Of a DNA stretch of 64,000 bases, positions 25,411-33,789 are shown in pieces. This DNA is from Sphaerisporangium album. Its GTDB lineage: Bacteria > Actinomycetota > Actinomycetes > Streptosporangiales > Streptosporangiaceae. Where the stretch lies: positions 214,288-278,287 of the forward strand of contig NZ_QOIL01000012.1 in the NCBI RefSeq assembly GCF_003323745.1, given 5' to 3'. The notes beneath the pieces were generated by a model that worked only from the letters and a program-made list of their open reading frames with translations, was not told where the DNA came from and made no database searches. Within the stretch, counting starts at the first letter, position 1; every line of letters begins with the position of its first letter. The position numbers were made by a program, and so were the translations under genes.

Positions 25411-28284
25411 TCAGCCGTCGGATTCCGGCGACGGCAGGTAGCCACCGGGCACCTCGTCCGGGGTGAGGATCTTCTCCTCACCGGGGTAGGGCGTGGTCCA
25501 GTTGTGCGCCTGGTACCAGGTGAAGTGGTTCATCAGCGCGGGGTGGGCGAAGTCCGGGACCGCGTTCGACCCGCTGAGATGCTGCTCCTTCTGCCAGGCG
25601 GTCCAGACGTCGATGACGTGCTGCGTCTCGGCGGGCACGGTCGACGCCGTGGCCTGCGCGGGAGCCACCGAGGCGCCCGCCGCGGCCGGGGTGTCGTTCC
25701 CGCAGGCCGGCGGGGTGGCCACGCCTTCGGTGAGCGGCACCTGGTTGGGCACCGCGTTGAACGGCGTGAAGTCGGGCTTGTCGGTGAAGGCCCGGCTCAT
25801 CGGGGTGGCGGCGCTGTCCTTCTGGTTCATCGGCTTGATCCCGAGGATCTGCTCGATGGTGCGGACCATGGTGATCTGCGTGTAGTAGTGGCTGTCCACG
25901 GTGCCGTGCTGCGCCCAGGGGCTGATGATCTGCACGGGACCGCGCGCACCGTCGACGTGGTCGACGCCGTCCTGGGTGTCGTCCTCGATCACGAAGATCG
26001 CGGAGTCCTTCCAGTACTTGCTGTGCGAGATGGTGTCGACGATCTTGCCGACGGCCAGGTCGTTGTCGGCCACCTGCGCGACCGCGTTCGGCGCCCCACC
26101 GGTGTGGTCGCTGGAGAGCCAGAACATGTTGAGGTTGGCCGGGCCGTTGGCCTCGAAGTCACGCTTCCAGATCTGGTACCGGTAGATGTCCGGAATGTTG
26201 GTGTCGTACTTCGGGTAGTTGTGCACCGTGATCGCGTTGAGCGACGGGATCGGCGACTGGGTGTCCGTCTTGATGCTGGTGTCCTGGCCGGTCGCCTCCA
26301 TGTTCCGGGCGTCGCAGTAGAACTTCTGCCACGACGAGCCGGGCGGCACGGTCAGGAACTGGGTGAACTCGCCGAAGTTGCGGGCGGTCTTGCCCGCGGC
26401 CTGCGCACCGGTCCACAGGAAGCCGGAACGCTGGTGGCCCAGCGCGTCGTCCTCCGTGTCGTAGCTGCGCTGGTACTCGCCGGCGGTGGACTCGGTGTAC
26501 TCCGGGTTGTCGCCCTGCATCAGCCAGTTGTGGCCCTCGGCGGAGTTGGTGCCGATGTCGTAGGTGTTGTCGTACAGACCGAACTGACGCGCGAGCGCGT
26601 GCTGGTTCGGGGTGACCTTCTCCCCGAACTGCGCCAGCGTCGGGTCGCCGTTGCCGCGCGGGTCGTCGCCGAACACCTGGTCGTAGGAGCGGTTCTCCTT
26701 GACCAGCAGGAAGACGTGCTTGATGGTCGAGGGGTCACCGAGGCGCTTGGGGACCGGCACGGCATGCTCGGGCTTGCCCTTGCCGTGCCCGTCGTCCTTG
26801 CCGTGGTCGTCGTTGCCGTGGTCGTCGTTGCCGTGACCGTGATCGTCGTTGCCCTTGCCGTGGTCGTCGTTGGCCTGCTTGACGTCGTTCTTGCCCCAGC
26901 CGTTCTGGGCGAAGACCGTCGCCGTGGACTTGGCGATCTCCCGGTCGTCCGGCAGCTTGAACCGAAGCAGCGAGCCGGTCGAGTCGTGGGTGTTGTGGCC
27001 CGTCGCCGGCGTGGTGCCGGCGCCCTTGTTGATCGTGCGCGTCGGGCCGCGCTCGCCGATGCCCCGGGTGTTGGTGACGACCACGTCGTCGCCGACCGTG
27101 GTCACCTCCTCCGGGTAGTAGTCCGTCGGGAGCAGGCCGACGAAGCTGACCGGCTCCTGCGGCCTGGTGTAGCGGTAGACGGCGATCGCGTTCGCCCGGC
27201 CGAGGGTGACCAGCAGGTGGCCGTCCTTGGTCAGGGTCACACCGTTCGGGGCGTAGCCGACCTGAGCCTCCGGCCACGGCTGGGTGGCGATCGTCTGGAC
27301 GACCTTGTCGCGGTTCGTGTCGATCACCGAGACCTGGTCGTCGAACGTGTCGGTGACGAAGAGCACGCCGCGGGCGGCGTGCATCGCGGTCGGGTGCAGG
27401 CCGACCTCGATGGAGGCGACCGGAGCGGCCGTGTCGGCGACGTTGATCACGCTCACGGTACCGGTGGTCGTCGCACCCGTGACCGGGTTGGCCGGCACCT
27501 GGGTGCCGTAGGAGTTCATCGTCGTCTCGCCGGGCTTGGCCGGGCGGCCGCCCTCGTTGCTGACGTAGAGCTTGTCGCCGACCAGCGCCAGACCACGCGG
27601 CGCGGTGCCCACGGTCCAGCTCTGCTGGATCGCGCCGGTCGCGGCGTCGATCGCCACGACGCGGTTCTGCCCGTTGACGGCGGCGTACACGATCTTGCCG
27701 TCAGCGGAGAAGACCGCCTGGGCCGGCAGCGCCCTCTTCGTGCCGTCCGCGGCGATGTTCACCAACGTCGGCGTGCCGAGGGTGCCGTCCGCGTTCACCG
27801 GGAAGCGGGTGAAGCCGTTGATCTGCGGGAGCCACAGGGTTTTGCCGTCCGGAGAATAGGCCGGCCCCTCCTGCCCGACGTTGTTGTTGGCGATGCGCAC
27901 ACCGGCGGTCGAGGCGGTCCCGGCCTGCTGCAGCACCTTGTAGTTCTGCAGGTCGACGATGGTCAGGGCGATCGACCGGTCGTTGGTGAGCGCCGCGAGG
28001 AAGCGGCCGTCCGGGCTGACCGTCGAGGCGAGCAGCTTGCCGTTGTCGACGAGCAGGCGCTCACCGATCGGCTTGATGACCTGGTCGCTGGCGAGTTGCA
28101 GGCCGGCCTTGTACGTGGTGCCGACCAGGTTGGTGCCGAACACCTCGGTGGAGGCGTAGGCGATGCCCCCGCCGGCGACGGCGATGGCTGCGGTGCCGGC
28201 CGCGACCACGCGGATCCGGCTGCCGGTGCGTCCGTCGAAGAGCGCGAGACGGCTCTTCGTAGCGCGCTGGCGCTTGACGTGCAT
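25411..28284 (-). CDS. Large secreted beta-propeller / phosphoesterase fusion
   Basis: 957 residues. An N-terminal hydrophobic anchor (about 25-45, RVVAAGTAAIAVAGGGIAYA) is followed by a YVTN/lactonase-type beta-propeller (about 85-430; SPDGRFLAAL, YSPDGKTLWLP, SADGKIVYAAVNG, LYVSNEGG, LFVTDTFDDQVSVIDTNRDKV). A short His/Asp/Gly linker of repeated DDHG units comes at about 475-505. The C-terminal phosphoesterase domain (PF04185-like, about 520-840) has HVFLLVKENRSYDQVFGD, NMFWLSSDHTGG, IFVIEDDTQDGVDHVDG. Such proteins are exported and probably hydrolyse phosphoesters; the substrate is unknown. It lies 3 bp beyond the ABC permease gene, so the three-gene ABC/phosphoesterase set looks like one operon. 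Confidence 0.87.
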   Translation of the reverse strand: MHVKRQRATKSRLALFDGRTGSRIRVVAAGTAAIAVAGGGIAYASTEVFGTNLVGTTYKAGLQLASDQVIKPIGERLLVDNGKLLASTVSPDGRFLAALTNDRSIALTIVDLQNYKVLQQAGTASTAGVRIANNNVGQEGPAYSPDGKTLWLPQINGFTRFPVNADGTLGTPTLVNIAADGTKRALPAQAVFSADGKIVYAAVNGQNRVVAIDAATGAIQQSWTVGTAPRGLALVGDKLYVSNEGGRPAKPGETTMNSYGTQVPANPVTGATTTGTVSVINVADTAAPVASIEVGLHPTAMHAARGVLFVTDTFDDQVSVIDTNRDKVVQTIATQPWPEAQVGYAPNGVTLTKDGHLLVTLGRANAIAVYRYTRPQEPVSFVGLLPTDYYPEEVTTVGDDVVVTNTRGIGERGPTRTINKGAGTTPATGHNTHDSTGSLLRFKLPDDREIAKSTATVFAQNGWGKNDVKQANDDHGKGNDDHGHGNDDHGNDDHGKDDGHGKGKPEHAVPVPKRLGDPSTIKHVFLLVKENRSYDQVFGDDPRGNGDPTLAQFGEKVTPNQHALARQFGLYDNTYDIGTNSAEGHNWLMQGDNPEYTESTAGEYQRSYDTEDDALGHQRSGFLWTGAQAAGKTARNFGEFTQFLTVPPGSSWQKFYCDARNMEATGQDTSIKTDTQSPIPSLNAITVHNYPKYDTNIPDIYRYQIWKRDFEANGPANLNMFWLSSDHTGGAPNAVAQVADNDLAVGKIVDTISHSKYWKDSAIFVIEDDTQDGVDHVDGARGPVQIISPWAQHGTVDSHYYTQITMVRTIEQILGIKPMNQKDSAATPMSRAFTDKPDFTPFNAVPNQVPLTEGVATPPACGNDTPAAAGASVAPAQATASTVPAETQHVIDVWTAWQKEQHLSGSNAVPDFAHPALMNHFTWYQAHNWTTPYPGEEKILTPDEVPGGYLPSPESDG

Positions 28285-28287
28285 GAG

Positions 28288-29643
28288 TCATTCCTTCGGG
28301 GTGCTTGCGAGCAGGTCGACGTTCCCGTCGAACTGCCACAGGGGGTTGGGTGCGTCTCCGGTCGGGGTGCGCACCTGGAAGTAGCCGTTGACCTCCTTCG
28401 GTCCGTCTCCGTCGGCGACGTACCGCCCGTCCGCGGTGACGTCGAGCTGGTAGATGGCGGTGCCCACGGCGGTGGCGCCGGGGAGGTGCCAGGACACGAC
28501 GCACCGCCAGTCGTTGCCCGCTCCCTCGTCGACGACCCGGGAGCCGCCCTTGTCGCAGGACGCGGTGGCCCGCAGCTGGGCCTCGGTGACGTCGGGGCGA
28601 TTCAGCTCCCGCGTCTGCAGCCGGTAGAGGTGGGCGTACGCCGTGGCGAGGGAGGCCTGCAGCTTCTCCTTGTCGATCCCCGAGCCCGTGGCCGGGGTCG
28701 CGCCGGCGATCACGCCGACGGCGAGGGCGACCAGTGCGGCCAGCGGCAGGACCGCCGCCACGAGGACCTGCCGGCCCGACCCGTCGTAGGTCACGTCGGT
28801 GAAGTCGCGGCGCAGGAACAGGCGGTAGGCCAGCGCGGTGGCGATGACCGCCCATGCGAGGCTCACCACAAGGCCGACGAGGAGGGGACCCGCCTGCGCC
28901 GGGCTGGTGAAAAGCCCGCGCCAGGCGAGGAAGGCGTGGCTCGGCAGGGACAGTTGCACGGCCACCGGCAGCGGGAGCAGCTGCGCGAGCTGCAACACGA
29001 AGGCGAGGAGCGCGGGCATCAACAGCCCCATCGGGGAGCGGCCCAACGCGATCGAGCCGAGGAGGCCGACCGCGGCGAACGCCAGCGTCGGCGCCAGCGC
29101 GCAGGCCCACGCGAGCAGGACCGTGCCGGCCGCCTCCGCCGGGGCGAGGATATGGCCGTCCAGGCCGGCGAGCGGGTGGTCGCCCACCGCGGCCAGGCCG
29201 CCGGCGATTCCCGACGCGGCCAGCCCGGCCACGAGCAGCAGGATCACGGTGAGGCTGGCAAGGGTCTTCGCCACGAAGATCCGCCGCGGGGAGCGCACCG
29301 CCACGAGCAGATGGCGCCATGTGCCCAGCCGGTCCTCGACGGCGAAGACGTCGCCGGCGACCAGCGCCGTCAGCAGCGGGAGCGCCCAGCTGCACGAGAA
29401 GTCCAGCACGACCAGCGACCCCGCCCAGCCGGTCGCGTTCATCCAGCGGCCGAAGACCGTGTCGGCGGGAAGCGAGCTCTGCAGGCTCACCGCGGCCACG
29501 AAGACCGCCGGGCCGATCCAGCAGGCCGCGATCAGCAGGCGGATCCGCCACTGGGAGAGCAGCTTGACCAGCTCGAACCGGTAGCCGTGCAGCACGGGCG
29601 CCGGCCGGGCGGCGGCCCTGGGTTCGGTGATGGTCGCGGTCAT
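28288..29643 (-). CDS. ABC-2 type exporter permease with C-terminal extracytoplasmic part
   Basis: 451 residues. About seven hydrophobic segments run from LLIAACWIGPAVFVAAVSL to VLVAAVLPLAALVALAVGVIAG (about residue 305). The polar tail of some 140 residues contains two cysteines (ASCDKGG and WRCVVSW) and no further helix, so it probably lies outside the membrane. The arrangement with ALVAGDVFAVEDRLGTWRHLL is typical of ABC-2 permeases. The start ATG overlaps the stop of the ATPase gene (ATGA, 29640-29643), indicating translational coupling. Confidence 0.85.
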   Translation of the reverse strand: MTATITEPRAAARPAPVLHGYRFELVKLLSQWRIRLLIAACWIGPAVFVAAVSLQSSLPADTVFGRWMNATGWAGSLVVLDFSCSWALPLLTALVAGDVFAVEDRLGTWRHLLVAVRSPRRIFVAKTLASLTVILLLVAGLAASGIAGGLAAVGDHPLAGLDGHILAPAEAAGTVLLAWACALAPTLAFAAVGLLGSIALGRSPMGLLMPALLAFVLQLAQLLPLPVAVQLSLPSHAFLAWRGLFTSPAQAGPLLVGLVVSLAWAVIATALAYRLFLRRDFTDVTYDGSGRQVLVAAVLPLAALVALAVGVIAGATPATGSGIDKEKLQASLATAYAHLYRLQTRELNRPDVTEAQLRATASCDKGGSRVVDEGAGNDWRCVVSWHLPGATAVGTAIYQLDVTADGRYVADGDGPKEVNGYFQVRTPTGDAPNPLWQFDGNVDLLASTPKE

Positions 29644-30632
29644 CGCATGTCCTCCTGGTCTGCCTGGTCCTCCTGGTCGGTCCGCGCGGGCGGGGCGCCG
29701 GTCCCGGTCCCGGTCAGGGCCAGGAACGCGGCCTCCAGCGGCGCCACTACGGGCCCCAGCTCACGAAGCGCCACGCCGTCTCGCACCAGCCGCACGACGA
29801 GCTCGTCGACCGCCGGCACCGGCCCGCGGACCACCACGTCGGCGTCCGCCCGTTGACCGGGGTCGCGGGGCACCACGCGGAGCCCGGGCGTCTCCGACGC
29901 CAGCCGGTGGGCCTCCGCCGGGTCGGAGGTGACGAGCCGGTAGTCGAGCTCGCCGCTCTCGGCGGCGAGCTTGCTCAGCGGCCCCGAGAAGACGACCCGT
30001 CCGGTGGCGAGGATGGTGACGTCGGAGCACAGGGCGGCGAGGTCGTCCATCCGATGGCTGGAGAGGACCACCGCGGTCCCGTCCGCGGCGAGTCCGGTGA
30101 TGACGCGGTGCACGTGGTGCTTGCCGGCGGGGTCCAGGCCGTTGGCCGGCTCGTCGAGGACGAGCAGGCGCGGCTTGGTGAGCAGCGCGGCGGCCAGCCC
30201 GAGCCGCTGGCGCATTCCCAGTGAGAAGCCCCGGACACGGTCGTCGGCCACGTCGGTGAGCCCGACCTGCTCCAGCGCGTCGTCGACGTCGGCGGTGCCT
30301 CCGGCGTCGTACCGGCGCAGTGAGGCCAGGGCCGAGAGGTTCTGCCGAGCGGTGAGCGAGGGATAGAGCCCGGGTCCGTCCACGAAGCCCGCGACTCCGT
30401 CGGGTACGGCGAGCGTCCTCCCGACCGGCGTACCCAGGATCTCCAGGCGACCGCTGTCCGCGACCGCCAGGCCCAGCAGCAGGCCGAGGAGCGTCGTCTT
30501 GCCCGCGCCGTTCGGGCCGACCAGGCCGTGAACCTGCCCGCTCGCCACGTCGAGGTCGAGGCCGTCGAGTGCGACCACATCACCGAAGGACTTCGTGATC
30601 CCGCGAGCCCGGACTGCGGAGGTCATGTGCAT
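29640..30632 (-). CDS. ABC transporter ATP-binding protein
   Basis: 330 residues. Walker A GPNGAGKT (about 35-42), signature FSLGMRQR (about 137-144), Walker B LLVLDEPANGLDP (about 156-168) and switch-histidine SSHRM. A C-terminal accessory domain (about 215-310) resembles those of drug or peptide exporters (CcmA/NatA type). With the permease it would make an exporter; no substrate can be named. ATG 30632 is chosen because AAGGGAG lies 6 nt upstream. The operon reads away from the YtrA-like regulator at 30991. Confidence 0.92.
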   Translation of the reverse strand: MHMTSAVRARGITKSFGDVVALDGLDLDVASGQVHGLVGPNGAGKTTLLGLLLGLAVADSGRLEILGTPVGRTLAVPDGVAGFVDGPGLYPSLTARQNLSALASLRRYDAGGTADVDDALEQVGLTDVADDRVRGFSLGMRQRLGLAAALLTKPRLLVLDEPANGLDPAGKHHVHRVITGLAADGTAVVLSSHRMDDLAALCSDVTILATGRVVFSGPLSKLAAESGELDYRLVTSDPAEAHRLASETPGLRVVPRDPGQRADADVVVRGPVPAVDELVVRLVRDGVALRELGPVVAPLEAAFLALTGTGTGAPPARTDQEDQADQEDMR

Positions 30633-30730
30633 GTCGGTCTCCCTTAGCTTGATCCTCAGCAAGAGCTGAACCTAGAGATCGCGGCTTGCCTCGGTGAGGC
30701 GCACAGCCGAACGTTGGGCGAACCTCACAC

Positions 30731-30830
30731 AACCCGGCGATACGCCATATAAAGCACTGATACGTGACGTAAAACGTCGATATGCCACCCAACCGGCCAA
30801 TATGCCCCTCAACCCGGCGACCGCACTGGC
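30731..30830. repeat. Five 20-bp phased degenerate repeats in a divergent promoter region
   Basis: Units start at 30731, 30751, 30771, 30791 and 30811. Each begins with AA and four have a GATACG, GATATG or AATATG core at exactly the same place in the unit (30739, 30759, 30779, 30799); the fifth is more diverged. A period of 20 bp is close to two DNA turns, so proteins bound to each core would line up on one face. The array lies between the ABC operon (leftward) and a GntR regulator (rightward), and is an obvious candidate operator array or stacked promoter region. Confidence 0.65.
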
Positions 30831-30990
30831 CAACACGCTCGCACCCTGGATCTCACGTGGCTCAGGGCGACGGCCCGCGTAGATCACTGCGGCACACCCG
30901 GGGGACCTTGGCCGTCCCACCGATCCCGGGGCCCTGGGGGCCTTATGGGCTCTTAACGGGTGCCAGGAGACTAGGCAAACGGAGGGAACA

Positions 30991-31317
30991 ATGATCGAGT
31001 TCCATCTGGACGGCCGGTCCGGGGTCCCGCCGTATCTACAGCTGGTACAGCAGGCACGGCACGCGCCGCGGCTCGGCTTGTTGCGCGAGGGCGACCAGTT
31101 GCCGACGGTCAAGGACGTGGTGGCCGGCCTGGCGATCAACCCCAACACGGTGCTCAAGGCCTATCGCGAGCTCGAACACGAGGGCCTGGTGGCGGCTCGG
31201 CCGGGGGTGGGGACGTTCGTGACCCGCACGCTGACCGACACGACGCCGGCCGCGCACAGCCCGCTGCGCAAGTGTGACTACCTGATCGTGCTCGCGACTC
31301 GCGGGTCCGGCCGCTGA
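30991..31317 (+). CDS. GntR family regulator, YtrA-like, with atypical C-terminus
   Basis: 108 residues. Winged-helix domain: VPPYLQLVQQARHAPRLGLL, EGDQLPTVKDVVAGLAINPNTVLKAYRELEHEGLV, and ARPGVGTFVTRTL. YtrA-type regulators are short and usually control a neighbouring ABC exporter, which fits the divergent ABC operon at 28288-30632. The usual helical tail (LRRRLARWLRAARAAGLD type) is replaced by LRKCDYLIVLATRGSGR, so a frameshift or late truncation is likely. GGAGGG lies 7 nt before the ATG. Confidence 0.82.
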   Translation: MIEFHLDGRSGVPPYLQLVQQARHAPRLGLLREGDQLPTVKDVVAGLAINPNTVLKAYRELEHEGLVAARPGVGTFVTRTLTDTTPAAHSPLRKCDYLIVLATRGSGR

Positions 31318-31551
31318 TCGGTGAGACCCAGCCTGAGCTGGAGGCCGCTCATGCCGAACATCAGCGGTCGCCCCGTTGTGTCCAGGACCGCATATTCGAG
31401 AGGACTACCGGACTCCAAACCAGTTAGCTCCCAGATCGCCAGTTCGCCCAGCACGGCCGGACGTGCGGGGGCTACGGGAATACCGGGAGTGCGGGCGCGC
31501 GGGCCTGGCCGCCGAGTGCGGCGATCCGCACGCCCGCGCCTCACAACTCGT

Positions 31552-32847
31552 TCATTGCGCATCGATGCGGGCCGTCACGCTCCCGATCCCATTCCGCCCA
31601 TTGGGCGAGTACACGGTTATCCCCGAATCGTGGAGGTTAATAGACCCGCTACCGACCCCGTCCTTCGCGTAGACGTTCTCGGTGTACACGACGCCCTGCT
31701 GGGCGCTGTCCGTCCCGCCCCGGGATACCTGGATCCCAAAGTGGGGGAAGCTGATCCATCCGTCGTCGGCGCTTCGTCCCTGTACCCACCTGGTGTTCAC
31801 ACCGTTGAGGTCGGCCTTGTCGGCGAACAGGGTTCCCCGTTCCTGGGAGCCACCTGCGCGCCGTACGGTCGCCCCGCCCTGGGAGAAGGCGACGGCTCCT
31901 TCGCCGCCGTTCGGTCCTCCTATCCACGGGGTGTACACGGTGTTGAAGTAGGCATTGTCGGCCGTCACGGTCCCCTGCCCGCCGGAGCCGTTGGAGATCG
32001 CCACCCCTGCGCCGGTGAAGGTGACACGCCCTCTCGTCGCGTTCGCCGTCCCCTGGATCCATGGTGTGTCGATGCCGGTGGTAGCGATGAGGGTTTCCAG
32101 GACGGGATTGCGCACCTGAACGGTCGCGGTGAGGAAGTGCTGCTGCTGGGGCGTGGTGCGCGAGGTGGCGACGAGAGTGTAGGTGGTGGCCCGCTTCGGG
32201 GCGTCGGCGGCGGCCGGTGACCAGGAGTACGCGCCCTGGGTGATGGCCGCCTGCCCGCCCGGGAACAGGATCTTGTAGTCGAAGTCGTCGGACCCCTCCC
32301 ACTTCAGCACGATGCTCGTTCCGGCGTTCACCATGGTGTCGTCCGGGCGGAAGTTGCGCGGTGCCGGAATCTCCTTCGGAGCGGTCTTCACCAGCGCCAC
32401 CGCCGCGAAGCTGTTGCTCAGGAGCCCGGTCTTGGTTCTGCCGGTGTTCTCGGTCACCCGCAGCACGGCCAGCCCGGCGGTGGGGGCGACGGTGACGTTC
32501 TCCAGCGTCAGCACCATGTGGTCGCCGGGGGCGAAAGAGGCTCTGCCGCCAGGGGCGGTCGCCTGGAAGGCGTTGGAGCCCTGTGGTCCCGGCTGAACGT
32601 TCGCCGGTGACCGGGGGCCCGACCGCGCGCCGTACTCGCCCTTGGGCTTGATCTTGTTGAAGTCCGAGGTGAGGTCACCGGCGCCGTTGCCAACAGGCAC
32701 CTCCACCTTGATCGTGGACCAGAACGCCGCCTGCTGCCCGGTGTTGGTGACGACCAGATACACCGTCCCCGTGGACGGGGACCGCCCGGGTGCCGACGCC
32801 TCCAGGGGCGCCGGGTCTGTGATGAGGGTGTAGGTCAGCAGGGTCAT
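31552..32847 (-). CDS. Protein with C-terminal beta-type repeats, unknown function
   Basis: 431 residues from ATG 32847 (MTLLTYTLITDPAPL), with AAGGAG 8 nt upstream. No signal peptide is seen. The N-terminal part (about 1-150) looks Ig-like (GTVYLVVTNTGQQAAFWSTI), followed by a second beta domain (about 160-260). From about 265 to the end are three to four imperfect repeats of about 45 residues carrying NxVxTxWI(Q/G)G and GTVTADNAYF / GTLFADKADL / GVVYTENVYA, suggesting a beta-solenoid or propeller-like fold. No family is recognised. It is encoded alone, 300 bp to the right of the GntR gene. Confidence 0.7.
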   Translation of the reverse strand: MTLLTYTLITDPAPLEASAPGRSPSTGTVYLVVTNTGQQAAFWSTIKVEVPVGNGAGDLTSDFNKIKPKGEYGARSGPRSPANVQPGPQGSNAFQATAPGGRASFAPGDHMVLTLENVTVAPTAGLAVLRVTENTGRTKTGLLSNSFAAVALVKTAPKEIPAPRNFRPDDTMVNAGTSIVLKWEGSDDFDYKILFPGGQAAITQGAYSWSPAAADAPKRATTYTLVATSRTTPQQQHFLTATVQVRNPVLETLIATTGIDTPWIQGTANATRGRVTFTGAGVAISNGSGGQGTVTADNAYFNTVYTPWIGGPNGGEGAVAFSQGGATVRRAGGSQERGTLFADKADLNGVNTRWVQGRSADDGWISFPHFGIQVSRGGTDSAQQGVVYTENVYAKDGVGSGSINLHDSGITVYSPNGRNGIGSVTARIDAQ

Positions 32848-33789
32848 GGTCACGACTCCTTCTCTTCGAGGACGGCACGGGCCGATGACCTGCCCACGGC
32901 AAGAGGACCGCAGCCGGGGCAGGACAGGCGGCGACATGGCGATGCATCCGGAATCTGCTGCTTGCGATGCACCGCAGGAGATCACCCTTTAGATCCAAAC
33001 GTCAGCATTGGACCGCTACAAGAGCACTCAAGGAGGCCATACCAGGACGCTTCGGCAATAGCCTCAGAATCTTGACAAGCGCCCGGACCTGAACCCGCGC
33101 CGGATCAGTTGGTGAGCATTGACCGACGGTCGGCCTCCGCCGACGATCGCGAGCGTGCGTCTTGGCTGGTGGAGCCTGGGGGATTCGAACCCTTGACTTC
33201 ATGCCACAGCGCTTGGCCGCCCTCGAACAGGGGACGTCGCGCTTGCGGATCCCTTCGGCTCCGACAGTGCGTAGGCATCTACGGCCTCGGCCAACCCGGT
33301 CTGCTAAGTCTTCGAACCGGTTGTCAGCCATACCATTGGTCACGATCGCCACGCGCCACCTGGACGTCCATAGCGCGAGATTTCACAGAGTGTCGTCCAG
33401 GCCCAAAGAGTCAGCCGTTGCACGGTGCGATCTAGGAGGCTACCTTCATGCCTCTCCTCTGAAGGGTGCGGAGCCCATCGGCTCAGACCCGGTGGCGGCA
33501 TCTCGGTCCCGCGATTTCCCCTCTATGGCACCTTTCGTGGCGCGTGATTCCGGGCGGCTGCGAACGACTCCGGAAAATGCTGCCATTTTTGCTGAAGGGG
33601 TCGGCGACCATCGAGCAGCGTTAACAAAAAGACATGTGGAAGGAAAAAGGCGTCGATCGTCGATCGTGACTACTAGGGGCAGAAGGCGAGCCCTCATAAG
33701 AATGGTCGCCGAGGGGTTCTCACACGAGACTTGCCTCGATTCGGGGAAATGCCGGAATTTCGGGACAGCGGTATGTTCAAGGGGGAGAA
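32848..33789. other. Long non-coding stretch, left edge of the integration hot spot
   Basis: About 940 bp without a supported gene. It includes the first tRNA-Ala-like fragment (33168-33205). The part from 33560 to 33789 is less GC-rich and likely carries the promoter of the serine hydrolase, whose ribosome site GGGGGAG lies at 33780-33786. Base use is unlike the flanking chromosome. Confidence 0.5.
33168..33205 (-). repeat. Degenerate tRNA-Ala 3' fragment (old attachment site)
   Basis: GGTGGAGCCTGGGGGATTCG and the following AACCCTTGACTTC match the 3' half of the tRNA-Ala at 47904-47976 with two mismatches over 33 bp, then diverge. It keeps the acceptor 3' strand and T-arm only. It is probably the left attachment site of the outermost element in an accreted array. 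Confidence 0.7.

Noticed and set aside
25393..29856. An open frame of almost 1,500 codons on the plus strand.
   Set aside because: It lies opposite the phosphoesterase and ABC permease genes, has no family motifs, and is an antisense shadow caused by high third-position GC.
30731..30830. The 20-bp repeats looked like a short CRISPR array.
   Set aside because: There are no spacers between units, the units are degenerate, and no cas genes are present.
31278..31562. A 94-codon minus-strand frame with protein-like text (LAIWELTGLESGSPLEYAVLDT).
   Set aside because: No ribosome site, an Arg/Pro-rich start, and overlap with both neighbours; may be an old gene fragment but cannot be supported.
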